A stretch of 6,364 nt of DNA from assembly GCA_903905685.1 (NCBI GenBank), contig CAIVHI010000018.1, positions 1 through 6,364 of the forward strand. The letters run 5' to 3'. Positions 1 through 5,558 of this stretch are shown here, in pieces. The translations under genes were made by a program, and so were the position numbers. The notes under the pieces are model-generated. The model was not told where the DNA came from and searched no databases. It saw only the letters and a program-made list of their open reading frames with translations. The DNA is from an uncultured Bacteroidota bacterium (lineage in GTDB: Bacteria > Bacteroidota > Bacteroidia > Chitinophagales > Chitinophagaceae). How positions within the stretch are numbered: the first letter of the stretch is position 1; each line of letters opens with the position of its first letter.

Positions 1-951
1 TCCTATACCTACAATCTGATTGCCGCCGTGCCTACGGCGCCCTCATCAGGATTCGCATACAGCTATGCCAATATCGGAAACGTGACCAATCGTGGTGAGG
101 AAATAGCTTTCCGCGCCGCACCGGTCTCCACCAAGTGGGGCTTCCGTTGGGAGTTGTTCGGTAACTACATGCACAATGTGAACAATGTTGTATCCCTTGC
201 CAACAATCAGTCTTATGTGGCACTCGGTGGTGCCGACGGCATTCAAACCGTTGCCACTGTGGGCCATGCACTGGGTACTTTTTATGGTAGCGACATCGCC
301 TATTGGCAAAACCCCAAAGACGGTTCTTGGCACGCCATCGTAGATCCCAATACAGGTTTGCCTGTTGCCACTACCAAAGGGGTGTTCAAGGGTTCTTATC
401 AACCTAAGTTTATTGCTTCTTGGGGAACTACCTTTACTTGGGCAGGTTTGAAGCTCAACGTTGTTTTCTCAACCAAACAAGGCGGTCAATACTACAGCCA
501 CAACAAGATGTTGGAGGACGTGAACGGTACCGCACAGGAAACCACTATCAACAACCGCAATGCACTGGTGTGGGCCAATTCGGTAAACCAAATAGGCAGT
601 ACCAACAATTTTGTTGCCAACACTACGAAATACCTTCCTTATGATTATTTCGTGAACGAAATAGGTGGCAAAGTGCTTCCTGCACAAGGCTTGGTTGATG
701 CCAGCTACATCAAATTGCAGGAAATATCGCTTACCTACAGGATTCCCCGCAAATTCTATAACAAGAGCCCATTTGGTGCGCTGGAAGCCGGCCTGTATGG
801 CAACAACCTGTTCATCTGGACGCCTAAGAGCAATCACTATGACGACCCCGAGGTAGCTACCGCAGGTTTCACCGGCAACAACTTGGGTATCAATTACTCG
901 GCTGCTCCATCGGTTAAAAATTACGGTTTCTTCGTTAAAGTGACTTTCTAA
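1..951 (+). CDS. SusC/RagA-family TonB-dependent outer-membrane transporter, C-terminal part (5' end outside window)
   Basis: This is the last 316 residues of a TonB-dependent transporter; the frame is open from base 1, so the start lies to the left. Typical SusC proteins run to about 1000 residues, so roughly the final third of the barrel is present. What can be seen: an N-x-G-x-E strand signature (NRGEEIAF) followed by W-E-L-F-G-N-Y and NNVVSL, which is the usual 'N.GvE ... w....N ... N.v..L' pattern. Near the end come DASYIKLQEISLTYRIP, GLYGNNLFIWTP and a D-D-P-E motif, the standard SusC C-terminal signature. The chain ends in alternating residues and a terminal Phe (FFVKVTF), as expected for a last strand recognised by the BAM complex. 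Known for the family: it forms the energised channel under a SusD lid and imports oligosaccharides, peptides or other large nutrients. The plug and TonB box, and therefore any substrate hint, are outside the window. The SusD partner starts 21 bp downstream in the same operon. Confidence 0.95.
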   Translation, partial: SYTYNLIAAVPTAPSSGFAYSYANIGNVTNRGEEIAFRAAPVSTKWGFRWELFGNYMHNVNNVVSLANNQSYVALGGADGIQTVATVGHALGTFYGSDIAYWQNPKDGSWHAIVDPNTGLPVATTKGVFKGSYQPKFIASWGTTFTWAGLKLNVVFSTKQGGQYYSHNKMLEDVNGTAQETTINNRNALVWANSVNQIGSTNNFVANTTKYLPYDYFVNEIGGKVLPAQGLVDASYIKLQEISLTYRIPRKFYNKSPFGALEAGLYGNNLFIWTPKSNHYDDPEVATAGFTGNNLGINYSAAPSVKNYGFFVKVTF

Positions 952-956
952 ATTTG
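949..956 (+). promoter_or_regulatory. Possible internal -7 element (TAAATTTG) between susC and susD
   Basis: TAAATTTG fits the Bacteroidota -7 consensus TAnnTTTG exactly. It overlaps the susC stop codon and leaves 16 bases before the SusD start codon, the same distance as between the -7 box at 3303-3310 and its gene. No TTG -33 element lies at the usual distance upstream. In an AT-rich junction the match may be chance, and co-transcription from susC is the default expectation. Confidence 0.25.
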
Positions 957-972
957 TTGACAACAGTTTCTT

Positions 973-2478
973 ATGTTAAAGAATAATAAGACAATACTTG
1001 CGCTGGTAACCTTGCTGTCGTTGGGAGTGGCATCTTGCAAAAAGCAGCTCGATGTCAATACCAATCCCAATGTTTCACAAACGGCAACGGCCAAGTTGCT
1101 TCTGCCTGCGGCAGAGCTGTATGTGGCTTCAGGGGTGGGCGTAGACCTCCAAGTTTGCGGTGCGTTTTGGTCGCAACACTGGACGCAAAGCCCCAATGCC
1201 AATTCCTATACCGCAATAGACCAGTACGCCCCAAGTACCGATTTCTACAACACGTCGTGGAGCAACCTCTACTCGGCATGCGAAAACCTGTATCAGCTCC
1301 AAAACATTGCCGATTCGCAATATCTTAGTCAGTATGAAGCCATCGCGCTTTTGTTGCAGGCTTATACCTTCGAAGCCATTACCGATGCTTGGGGCGATGT
1401 GCCATTCTCCAAAGCGTTGAAAGGCGAATACGTGAGTGGCCACATCGTGAGTCCGAAGTACGATTCGCAAAAGACGGTTTATGTAGGCATCTTGAAATAT
1501 ATCGATTCTGCCCTCAAAATCATCAATCCGGGTGCTACGGTAGTTCCGGGAAATGAAGACCTGATTTATCAAGGCAACATGACCAAGTGGAGGAAATTTG
1601 CATATACCCTCAAATTGCGCACCATTATGCGGATGAGCCTGATAGACCCTGTTGACGCACAAGCCGATATAGCTGCACTCTACAATACAGCCAACGTGCA
1701 GTTCTTGGGTATGGGCGACGATGCAGCCATCAAGTATGGTTATTCCACATCAAACGGCAATCCTCTTTATGCTGAGCAGATGGGCATCGGAAAACAAAAT
1801 TTTGCTGCAAGTGCAACCATTATAGACAGTATGGCGGCCAACTACGACAGCCTCCGCATGCGGGTGTTCTTTGAGCCGGCCTCATTGGGTAGCTACATGG
1901 GCATTACCCAAGGGGCTTACAATGTACCTGCGGCCGCGTTCTCCATCCCGAATGTGTATGTAGGTGGCGATGTCGCGAGCACTGCATCGGCCAGTGCACC
2001 TGTAAATTTGATGACGAGCTACGAGAGCTTGTTCCTACAGGCTGAAGTAGCGGCGCGCGGTTGGGCAACTACTACAACCTCTGATGCAACCTTGTTCTAC
2101 GATGCCATCCAAGCCAACTTCAATTACTACAGCAGCCAAATCAATGCAACCTCGGGTGTGACCGGTGCTACGGCCTATGCGGACTACATCACGGCAGCGG
2201 GTTCCGCCACGAATTACCCCATTGGTGGTACCTTGAAACAGAAATTGCGTTGCATTATGTTGCAAAAATGGTATGCAATGTGCGGTAACCAAAGCTTCGA
2301 GTCTTGGACCGAACTTCGCCGTACCGGGTTGGATTCCATCTTGACCCCGTCGGTAACCAGTGCCATAGGTGCAACACTTCCCAAACGGTGCCTGTACCCA
2401 ACGTTGGAGATGACAAGCAATTCCCTGTTCCCCGGTTTGCAGGGCATCACGACCAAAGTATGGTGGGATTTATATTGA
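973..2478 (+). CDS. SusD/RagB-family nutrient-binding outer-membrane lipoprotein (SusD-like_2 type)
   Basis: A complete 501-residue surface lipoprotein that forms the hinged lid of the SusC channel and captures the nutrient. The signal peptide (residues 1-21) ends in lipobox G-V-A-S-C, giving lipidated Cys22, followed by KKQLDVNTNPN, the classic mature start of this family. Family landmarks follow in order: DAWGDVPFSKAL (138-149), W-R-K-F-A-Y-T-L-K-L-R with IMRMS (206-222), SYESLFLQAEVAARGW (349-364), QKWYAMCGNQSFESWTELRR (431-450) and a closing T-T-K-V-W-W-D (493-499). These patterns and the roughly 500-residue length point to the SusD-like_2 branch rather than classical starch SusD. The ATG at 973 is chosen because it opens a canonical signal peptide. 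It lies 21 bp after the SusC stop, so translation in one operon is expected. Five cysteines besides the lipid Cys (62, 103, 427, 437, 473) are present. The substrate cannot be predicted: no degradative enzyme is encoded beside it in the window. Confidence 0.95.
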   Translation: MLKNNKTILALVTLLSLGVASCKKQLDVNTNPNVSQTATAKLLLPAAELYVASGVGVDLQVCGAFWSQHWTQSPNANSYTAIDQYAPSTDFYNTSWSNLYSACENLYQLQNIADSQYLSQYEAIALLLQAYTFEAITDAWGDVPFSKALKGEYVSGHIVSPKYDSQKTVYVGILKYIDSALKIINPGATVVPGNEDLIYQGNMTKWRKFAYTLKLRTIMRMSLIDPVDAQADIAALYNTANVQFLGMGDDAAIKYGYSTSNGNPLYAEQMGIGKQNFAASATIIDSMAANYDSLRMRVFFEPASLGSYMGITQGAYNVPAAAFSIPNVYVGGDVASTASASAPVNLMTSYESLFLQAEVAARGWATTTTSDATLFYDAIQANFNYYSSQINATSGVTGATAYADYITAAGSATNYPIGGTLKQKLRCIMLQKWYAMCGNQSFESWTELRRTGLDSILTPSVTSAIGATLPKRCLYPTLEMTSNSLFPGLQGITTKVWWDLY

Positions 2479-2504
2479 TATTCAAGTAAAACATCAGAAT
2501 TATA

Positions 2505-3191
2505 ATGAAAAAAATACTTTTATTTGCTGTTTTGGCATCCGTTGCGGCGGTCTCCTGCAAAAAGAACGACAACACTTCGTCGGTAGCTTACTCTCCGTCT
2601 TATCCGGTCGTGACTATCACTTCCGATACGTTCTTTACTATTTTGCAACAAACCGCGTTGCCTTCAACCATTACGGCTTCGGCATACGATACGTTCTATA
2701 AGAAGAATTTGGATTCTGCCGTGGTGATAGATTACAGTGCCGTGGATATCACTACTCCGGGGTTATACCTTGTTACGGCTTCCGCTAAGAACCAGATGGG
2801 CTATACCGGTCGTGCCTATGCCTACGTTTCCGTAGTGTCCAGCCTCTCCGGCCTGTTCAATTTTACGGGCCGTTATATGCAGCAAACCAATGGCGATACC
2901 GTTTTCGTCAGTTCTAAATTGGATCACAATGGCAATATCATCCCCGGTTTCTACTCCGTCAACAACGTTGCCGGTGTGCATACCTCCTCAGACTCCGTAG
3001 GCTATATTGTACCCGCATTCTTTGCGCAGTTGTCAAACACTCAAATTGTAATGCCTTCCCAATGGTCTAAGTTGGGTACCATCAGTGGCTTGAATGCTTC
3101 GTGTATCGTTGCATCCGCCGATACTGCATTCGAATATATCGTCAACAATAAAGATTTTGGAGGCTCTACAAGGGTTTTCAAAAGGTTCTAA
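2505..3191 (+). CDS. Small Ig-like-domain lipoprotein, third gene of the SusCD operon (DUF5011/BT_2262-like)
   Basis: A 228-residue lipoprotein. The signal peptide (1-17) ends in A-A-V-S-C, giving lipidated Cys18 followed by KKND, the same S-C-K-K start as the SusD partner, so outer-membrane and probably surface location is inferred. Residues about 33-112 resemble a bacterial Ig-like domain of the DUF5011 type: a VVTI strand, then VDITTPGLYLVTASAKNQMG, close to the common 'v.t.tpG.Y.vtyta.d..Gn' pattern, and a final V-S-V strand. Residues about 115-228 form a second, beta-rich module beginning LSGLFNFTGRY with a later GFYSVNNVAG; it resembles the C-terminal part of BT_2262-like PUL lipoproteins, but I recognise this only by pattern. 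It starts 26 bp after susD, and a terminator follows its stop codon, so it is the last gene of the operon. By position it is analogous to SusE/SusF-type surface glycan-binding accessories. No catalytic motif is visible, and its ligand is unknown. Confidence 0.8.
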   Translation: MKKILLFAVLASVAAVSCKKNDNTSSVAYSPSYPVVTITSDTFFTILQQTALPSTITASAYDTFYKKNLDSAVVIDYSAVDITTPGLYLVTASAKNQMGYTGRAYAYVSVVSSLSGLFNFTGRYMQQTNGDTVFVSSKLDHNGNIIPGFYSVNNVAGVHTSSDSVGYIVPAFFAQLSNTQIVMPSQWSKLGTISGLNASCIVASADTAFEYIVNNKDFGGSTRVFKRF

Positions 3192-3211
3192 AATACCAAC
3201 CGCTTATTTGT

Positions 3212-3250
3212 GACCGGCACATACATTTAATGTAGTGCCGGTTGCTTTTA
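3212..3250 (+). terminator. Intrinsic terminator closing the SusCD-lipoprotein operon
   Basis: ACCGGCAC (3213-3220) pairs perfectly with GTGCCGGT (3235-3242). Within it TACAT (3222-3226) pairs with ATGTA (3230-3234) around a three-base loop, leaving one bulged A at 3221. This makes a 13-bp stem, extendable by a G-T pair, followed by TGCTTTTA. It begins 20 bp after the lipoprotein stop codon and precedes the next promoter. The T-run is short, but the hairpin is the strongest in the window. Confidence 0.8.
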
Positions 3251-3284
3251 AGGGGGTAAGGCACGGGGGCGGTTTTTAACAATT

Positions 3285-3310
3285 TTTGTATCCCGTACAG
3301 TTTATATTTG
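3285..3310 (+). promoter_or_regulatory. Probable promoter of the outer-membrane barrel gene (TATATTTG -7 box)
   Basis: TATATTTG at 3303-3310 matches the Bacteroidota -7 consensus TAnnTTTG exactly. It sits just after the operon terminator and 16 bases before the ATG at 3327, so the leader would be only about 10-13 nt. The nearest -33-like TTTG is at 3285-3288, only 14 bp from the -7 box against about 17-23 usually reported, so the upstream half is weak. The placement between a terminator and a gene start supports a real promoter. Confidence 0.6.
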
Positions 3311-3326
3311 CGCACTAAGTTTTTCT

Positions 3327-4109
3327 ATGATAAAATATTCGTCATTATTAGTGGTATTCATGGCTTTGTTGTCTACAGCCACATTCGCACAACGTGGTAT
3401 GCGCGGTGGCTCCGGAATGAAGCAACAAACACAGCCTTACTACAAAGACAGTACGGACGAAGATTTGAGGAAGAAAGTAGCACCCCCGGTGTCCATGAAG
3501 CCGGCGCGCGATTTTGTAATGCTGGCTGTCACTTACAATCAGTGGGTGACCAAGCCCGATACGGTAAAAACTCGCGGCTTCAATTATGGCTTTAGTGGTT
3601 TCCTGTGTTATGATTTTCCAATCAAAACCTCCAATTTCAGTTTTGCGACCGGGTTGGGGGTAAATGTTGTGGCCATGTACCTGAACCAACAACAAATTGT
3701 ACTCAACGATACATCTTCGGTTACCGGCACTCAAGCCCGTTTTATTTCCGATACCGCACACTTTACGCGTTACAAATTTGTGACCACCTACCTACAGGCT
3801 CCGTTTGAATTGCGGTATTTCGCCAATAAGAACAATCGCAACAAGGGCTTCAAGGCAGCTTTGGGTCTGCAAATCGGTACTTTGATGGGTGCCCACACCA
3901 AGGGTGTCACGTCGGCATCCGGAACCGAGGTCAAGGAGAAATTGGATTCCAAGCGTTATCTCAGTCCTTGGCAGTTTTCCGCAACTGCACGTATAGGTTG
4001 GGGTAATTTGTCATTGTTTGCCAGCTATAATCTATCTACGCTCTATAAGGAAAACGAAGGTCCGGCCATTACGCCCGCTTCGGTAGGTATCTGTGTCACC
4101 GGCCTTTAG
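3327..4109 (+). CDS. Outer-membrane beta-barrel protein (PorT-like / PF13568-type porin family)
   Basis: A 260-residue secreted protein. A Sec signal peptide (M-I-K then a hydrophobic stretch, cleavage predicted after T-F-A at residue 21) fixes the ATG at 3327; an in-frame ATG at 3360 would cut the hydrophobic core. The mature protein starts with a polar, Gly/Arg/Gln-rich, apparently unstructured segment (22-55). Alternating beta-strand patterns follow, from FVMLAVTYNQW (63-73) and GFNYGFSGFLCYDF (84-97) onward. The segment YLQAPFELRYF (155-165), with FKAALGLQIGTLMGAHTKG (175-193), is the hallmark of the Bacteroidota 'outer membrane beta-barrel' family that includes PorT. Length and predicted topology suit a small barrel of about eight to ten strands. 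The true PorT acts in type IX secretion, but this family is large and mostly uncharacterised, so I assign family only. It has its own likely promoter and is followed 71 bp later by the acyltransferase gene, possibly in one transcript. Confidence 0.85.
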   Translation: MIKYSSLLVVFMALLSTATFAQRGMRGGSGMKQQTQPYYKDSTDEDLRKKVAPPVSMKPARDFVMLAVTYNQWVTKPDTVKTRGFNYGFSGFLCYDFPIKTSNFSFATGLGVNVVAMYLNQQQIVLNDTSSVTGTQARFISDTAHFTRYKFVTTYLQAPFELRYFANKNNRNKGFKAALGLQIGTLMGAHTKGVTSASGTEVKEKLDSKRYLSPWQFSATARIGWGNLSLFASYNLSTLYKENEGPAITPASVGICVTGL

Positions 4110-4121
4110 TTCGCCCTACAT

Positions 4122-4158
4122 CAATACCGAAATGGTACCGGACGCGTAGCAGGTATTG
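4122..4158 (+). repeat. Inverted repeat in the barrel-acyltransferase spacer
   Basis: CAATACC (4122-4128) is the exact reverse complement of GGTATTG (4152-4158), separated by 23 bases that include GGTACC. A competing shorter pairing, TACC with GGTA (4125-4128 and 4133-4136), also exists. No T-run follows, so this is not a standard terminator. It lies 22 bp before the acyltransferase start and could be a leader structure, an operator or chance. Confidence 0.35.
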
Positions 4159-4180
4159 GGAAATTCTTACACCTTAAAAG

Positions 4181-5068
4181 ATGGACGCAGTCGTTTACTA
4201 CCTAACACTTCCGTTTGTCTACTTGGTCTCGTTGTTGCCCTTCCGGTTATTGTACCTGTTGTCCGATTTCCTTTTCCTCATTTTATATCGTGTCCTCGGT
4301 TATCGCCGTAAGGTGGTATTGAGTAATCTAAGGGGCTCCTTCCCCAATAAACCCGATGCTGAGATAGACCGGCTGTGCAGGGACTTCTACTCGTTTTTTT
4401 GCGATTTGCTGTTGGAGACGTTGAAGACGCTCACCATGTCGAGGTCTGAAATGGAACGACGGTGCAAGCTCACGTCCGACGCGCGCCAATTGTTCGATAA
4501 TTATGCTGCCGGGAATAAGAGTGTCATCATCGTGCTCGGGCACCTTGGCAATTGGGAGTGGGGTGGTGCCGCTTTCAGCCTTCAATGCCAACAGCAACTT
4601 TATGTGATTTATCATCCGTTGTCGAACAAATATTTTGATGGGCTTATCTATAGGATGCGCACGCGATTCGGCACGGGGTTGATACCCATGAAGGAGGCGT
4701 TCAGGGAGATGGTGAAAAGGCGGTCGGAACTTACCGCTACGGCATTTATTGCGGATCAAACCCCCTTCCCTGAGAACGCCTTTTGGGTGCGGTTCCTAAA
4801 TCGCGACACACCGGTGTTTAAGGGTACCGAATTGATTTCCAAAAAGATGGCTCGGCCGGTTGTTTATGTTTTCGTGAAGCGGGTGAAGAGGGGCTTTTAT
4901 GAACTTGGAGCCGAAACCCTATCTGAGCGTCCCGACCTAACACCGGAAGGTGAAATCACTGCGCTTCATACAGCTAAGCTTGAGCAACATATCCACACCG
5001 TTCCCGAAACCTGGTTGTGGTCCCACAAACGTTGGAAATACAAAAAACCTAGTCCTACCGTAGGTTAA
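4181..5068 (+). CDS. Lipid A-type acyltransferase, LpxL/HtrB family (lysophospholipid acyltransferase-like)
   Basis: A complete 295-residue inner-membrane acyltransferase; members transfer a fatty acyl chain from acyl-ACP to lipid A precursors on the cytoplasmic face. The N-terminal hydrophobic stretch (about 7-38) is the membrane anchor, followed by YRRKVVLSNLRGSFP (41-55), a conserved family segment. The catalytic H-x4-E motif is intact in GHLGNWEW (His121, Glu126). I-A-D-Q-T-P (190-195) and K-G-T-E-L-I-S-K-K-M-A-R-P-V-V (214-228) match the later acceptor-site and core blocks. W-L-W-S-H-K-R-W-K (278-286) is the C-terminal signature of the family. Length is typical (about 290-310). The ATG at 4181 begins right at the anchor and is preceded by an A-rich TTAAAAG leader. 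No promoter box is evident in the 71-bp gap, so read-through from the barrel gene is likely. Homologues may instead acylate other lipids, such as flexirubin or aryl-polyene precursors, but no such pathway genes are visible. Confidence 0.92.
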   Translation: MDAVVYYLTLPFVYLVSLLPFRLLYLLSDFLFLILYRVLGYRRKVVLSNLRGSFPNKPDAEIDRLCRDFYSFFCDLLLETLKTLTMSRSEMERRCKLTSDARQLFDNYAAGNKSVIIVLGHLGNWEWGGAAFSLQCQQQLYVIYHPLSNKYFDGLIYRMRTRFGTGLIPMKEAFREMVKRRSELTATAFIADQTPFPENAFWVRFLNRDTPVFKGTELISKKMARPVVYVFVKRVKRGFYELGAETLSERPDLTPEGEITALHTAKLEQHIHTVPETWLWSHKRWKYKKPSPTVG

Positions 5069-5081
5069 GTTTCAGAAACCT
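5046..5081 (+). repeat. Overlapping, mutually exclusive hairpins at the acyltransferase stop codon
   Basis: AACCTA (5046-5051) pairs with TAGGTT (5061-5066) across the last codons of the acyltransferase. The AGGTT portion (5062-5066) could pair instead with AACCT (5077-5081). The two hairpins share one arm, so only one can form. Neither is followed by a T-run. The arms are just 5-6 bp, so chance is possible. Confidence 0.3.
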
Positions 5082-5087
5082 GGATGC

Positions 5088-5097
5088 GCACGCGTGC
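5088..5097. repeat. 10-bp perfect palindrome GCACGCGTGC
   Basis: A GC-only-core palindrome in an otherwise AT-rich 129-bp intergenic region, 20 bp after the acyltransferase stop codon and about 36 bp upstream of the -33 element proposed for the RRM gene. It could be a dimeric regulator's site or part of a transcript end structure; no T-run follows on either strand. It is also the reason this spacer stands out, since nothing else in 5069-5132 looks gene-like. Confidence 0.35.
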
Positions 5098-5132
5098 AAA
5101 TATCGAAAATTGTGTAACTTGGAATCCGAAAG

Positions 5133-5161
5133 TTGATTCAGGATTTTCTTGATGATGTTTG
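5133..5161 (+). promoter_or_regulatory. Candidate promoter of the RRM gene
   Basis: TTG at 5133-5135 and GATGTTTG at 5154-5161 are separated by 18 bp, within the usual Bacteroidota -33/-7 spacing. The -7 element matches TAnnTTTG at all fixed positions except the first T. Transcription would start near 5166-5169, leaving a leader of about 30 nt that contains an A-rich AATAAAAG stretch (5182-5189) before the ATG. Confidence 0.4.
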
Positions 5162-5197
5162 TGATTGACTATTCGTTGATTAATAAAAGCTGATTTC

Positions 5198-5527
5198 ATG
5201 AATTTGTACGTTGGCAACCTCAATCCCGATACTACGGTGAATCATTTAAGGGATGCGTTTGGCGAGTTTGGTACGGTGGTCGGAGCAAAAATCATTAGGG
5301 ACCCACTAACCGGAATGCCGAAAGGTTTCGGTTTCGTGGAGATGGCCGATCAGACCGCAGGTATTGATGCAATCGATAATTTGGATGCGGCCTATTTGTG
5401 TGGCAACATCATCTCGGTTAAGGAAGCAAAATCTGACAAGGGCAAGAAGCCGACGCCAAAACCCGGATTCAATAGGGTATTCCGTCCCAACGACTCGTCA
5501 GGAAATACCCATTCCGCCCAAGAATAG
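5198..5527 (+). CDS. Single-RRM RNA-binding protein
   Basis: A 109-residue cytoplasmic protein made of one RNA-recognition motif and a short tail. RNP2 is L-Y-V-G-N-L (3-8) and RNP1 is K-G-F-G-F-V-E-M (42-49), with the aromatic RNA-stacking positions Tyr4, Phe44 and Phe46 intact. The RRM spans residues 1-79 and ends with N-I-I-S-V-K-E-A (70-77). The tail (78-109) is basic at first (SDKGKKPTPKPGFNRVFRP), then polar; it lacks the Gly/Arg-rich repeats of many bacterial RRM proteins. Bacteroidota commonly carry several such proteins. In Bacteroides thetaiotaomicron related RRM proteins (the Rbp family) bind RNA and affect polysaccharide-utilisation gene expression; a similar role here is inference. 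The start at 5198 is firm because RNP2 begins two residues later. It has its own probable promoter and a terminator directly after its stop codon, so it is likely monocistronic. Confidence 0.95.
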   Translation: MNLYVGNLNPDTTVNHLRDAFGEFGTVVGAKIIRDPLTGMPKGFGFVEMADQTAGIDAIDNLDAAYLCGNIISVKEAKSDKGKKPTPKPGFNRVFRPNDSSGNTHSAQE

Positions 5528-5558
5528 GTACCCCCGGGTTTTTGGGTATCTTTATTTT
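5527..5558 (+). terminator. Terminator hairpin between the convergent RRM and TPR genes
   Basis: GGTACCC (5527-5533) can pair with GGGTATC (5544-5550), seven pairs including one G-T, around a ten-base loop. TTTATTTT (5551-5558) follows directly, so it should stop rightward transcription from the RRM gene. The T-run overlaps the end of the TPR gene (stop codon at 5552-5554). In the leftward direction the same stem forms but no good T-run follows, so it would serve the TPR gene less well. Confidence 0.55.

Noticed and set aside
469..963. 164-codon open frame on the minus strand, opposite the SusC gene
   Set aside because: It lies wholly antisense to a clear SusC C-terminus, starts and ends without gene-like signals, and the translation has no recognisable domain. 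It is a by-product of the codon use of the real gene.
1129..1662. 177-codon open frame on the minus strand, opposite the SusD gene
   Set aside because: It overlaps several conserved SusD motifs on the other strand, and its translation shows no signal, domain or repeat. Shadow frame.
3308..3595. 95-codon frame overlapping the start of the barrel gene in another plus-strand frame
   Set aside because: It would begin at a TTG inside the -7 box, and the product is of mixed composition with no family resemblance, whereas the overlapping frame has a signal peptide and a known barrel signature.
3327..4109. Assignment of the barrel protein as PorT of the type IX secretion system
   Set aside because: Only the general family pattern is visible, and no other type IX secretion gene is in the window; the family contains many unrelated barrels.
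4328..4759. 143-codon minus-strand frame opposite the acyltransferase
   Set aside because: It covers the H-x4-E catalytic region antisense; high in His/Arg/Pro as expected from a reverse-frame reading, with no supporting context.
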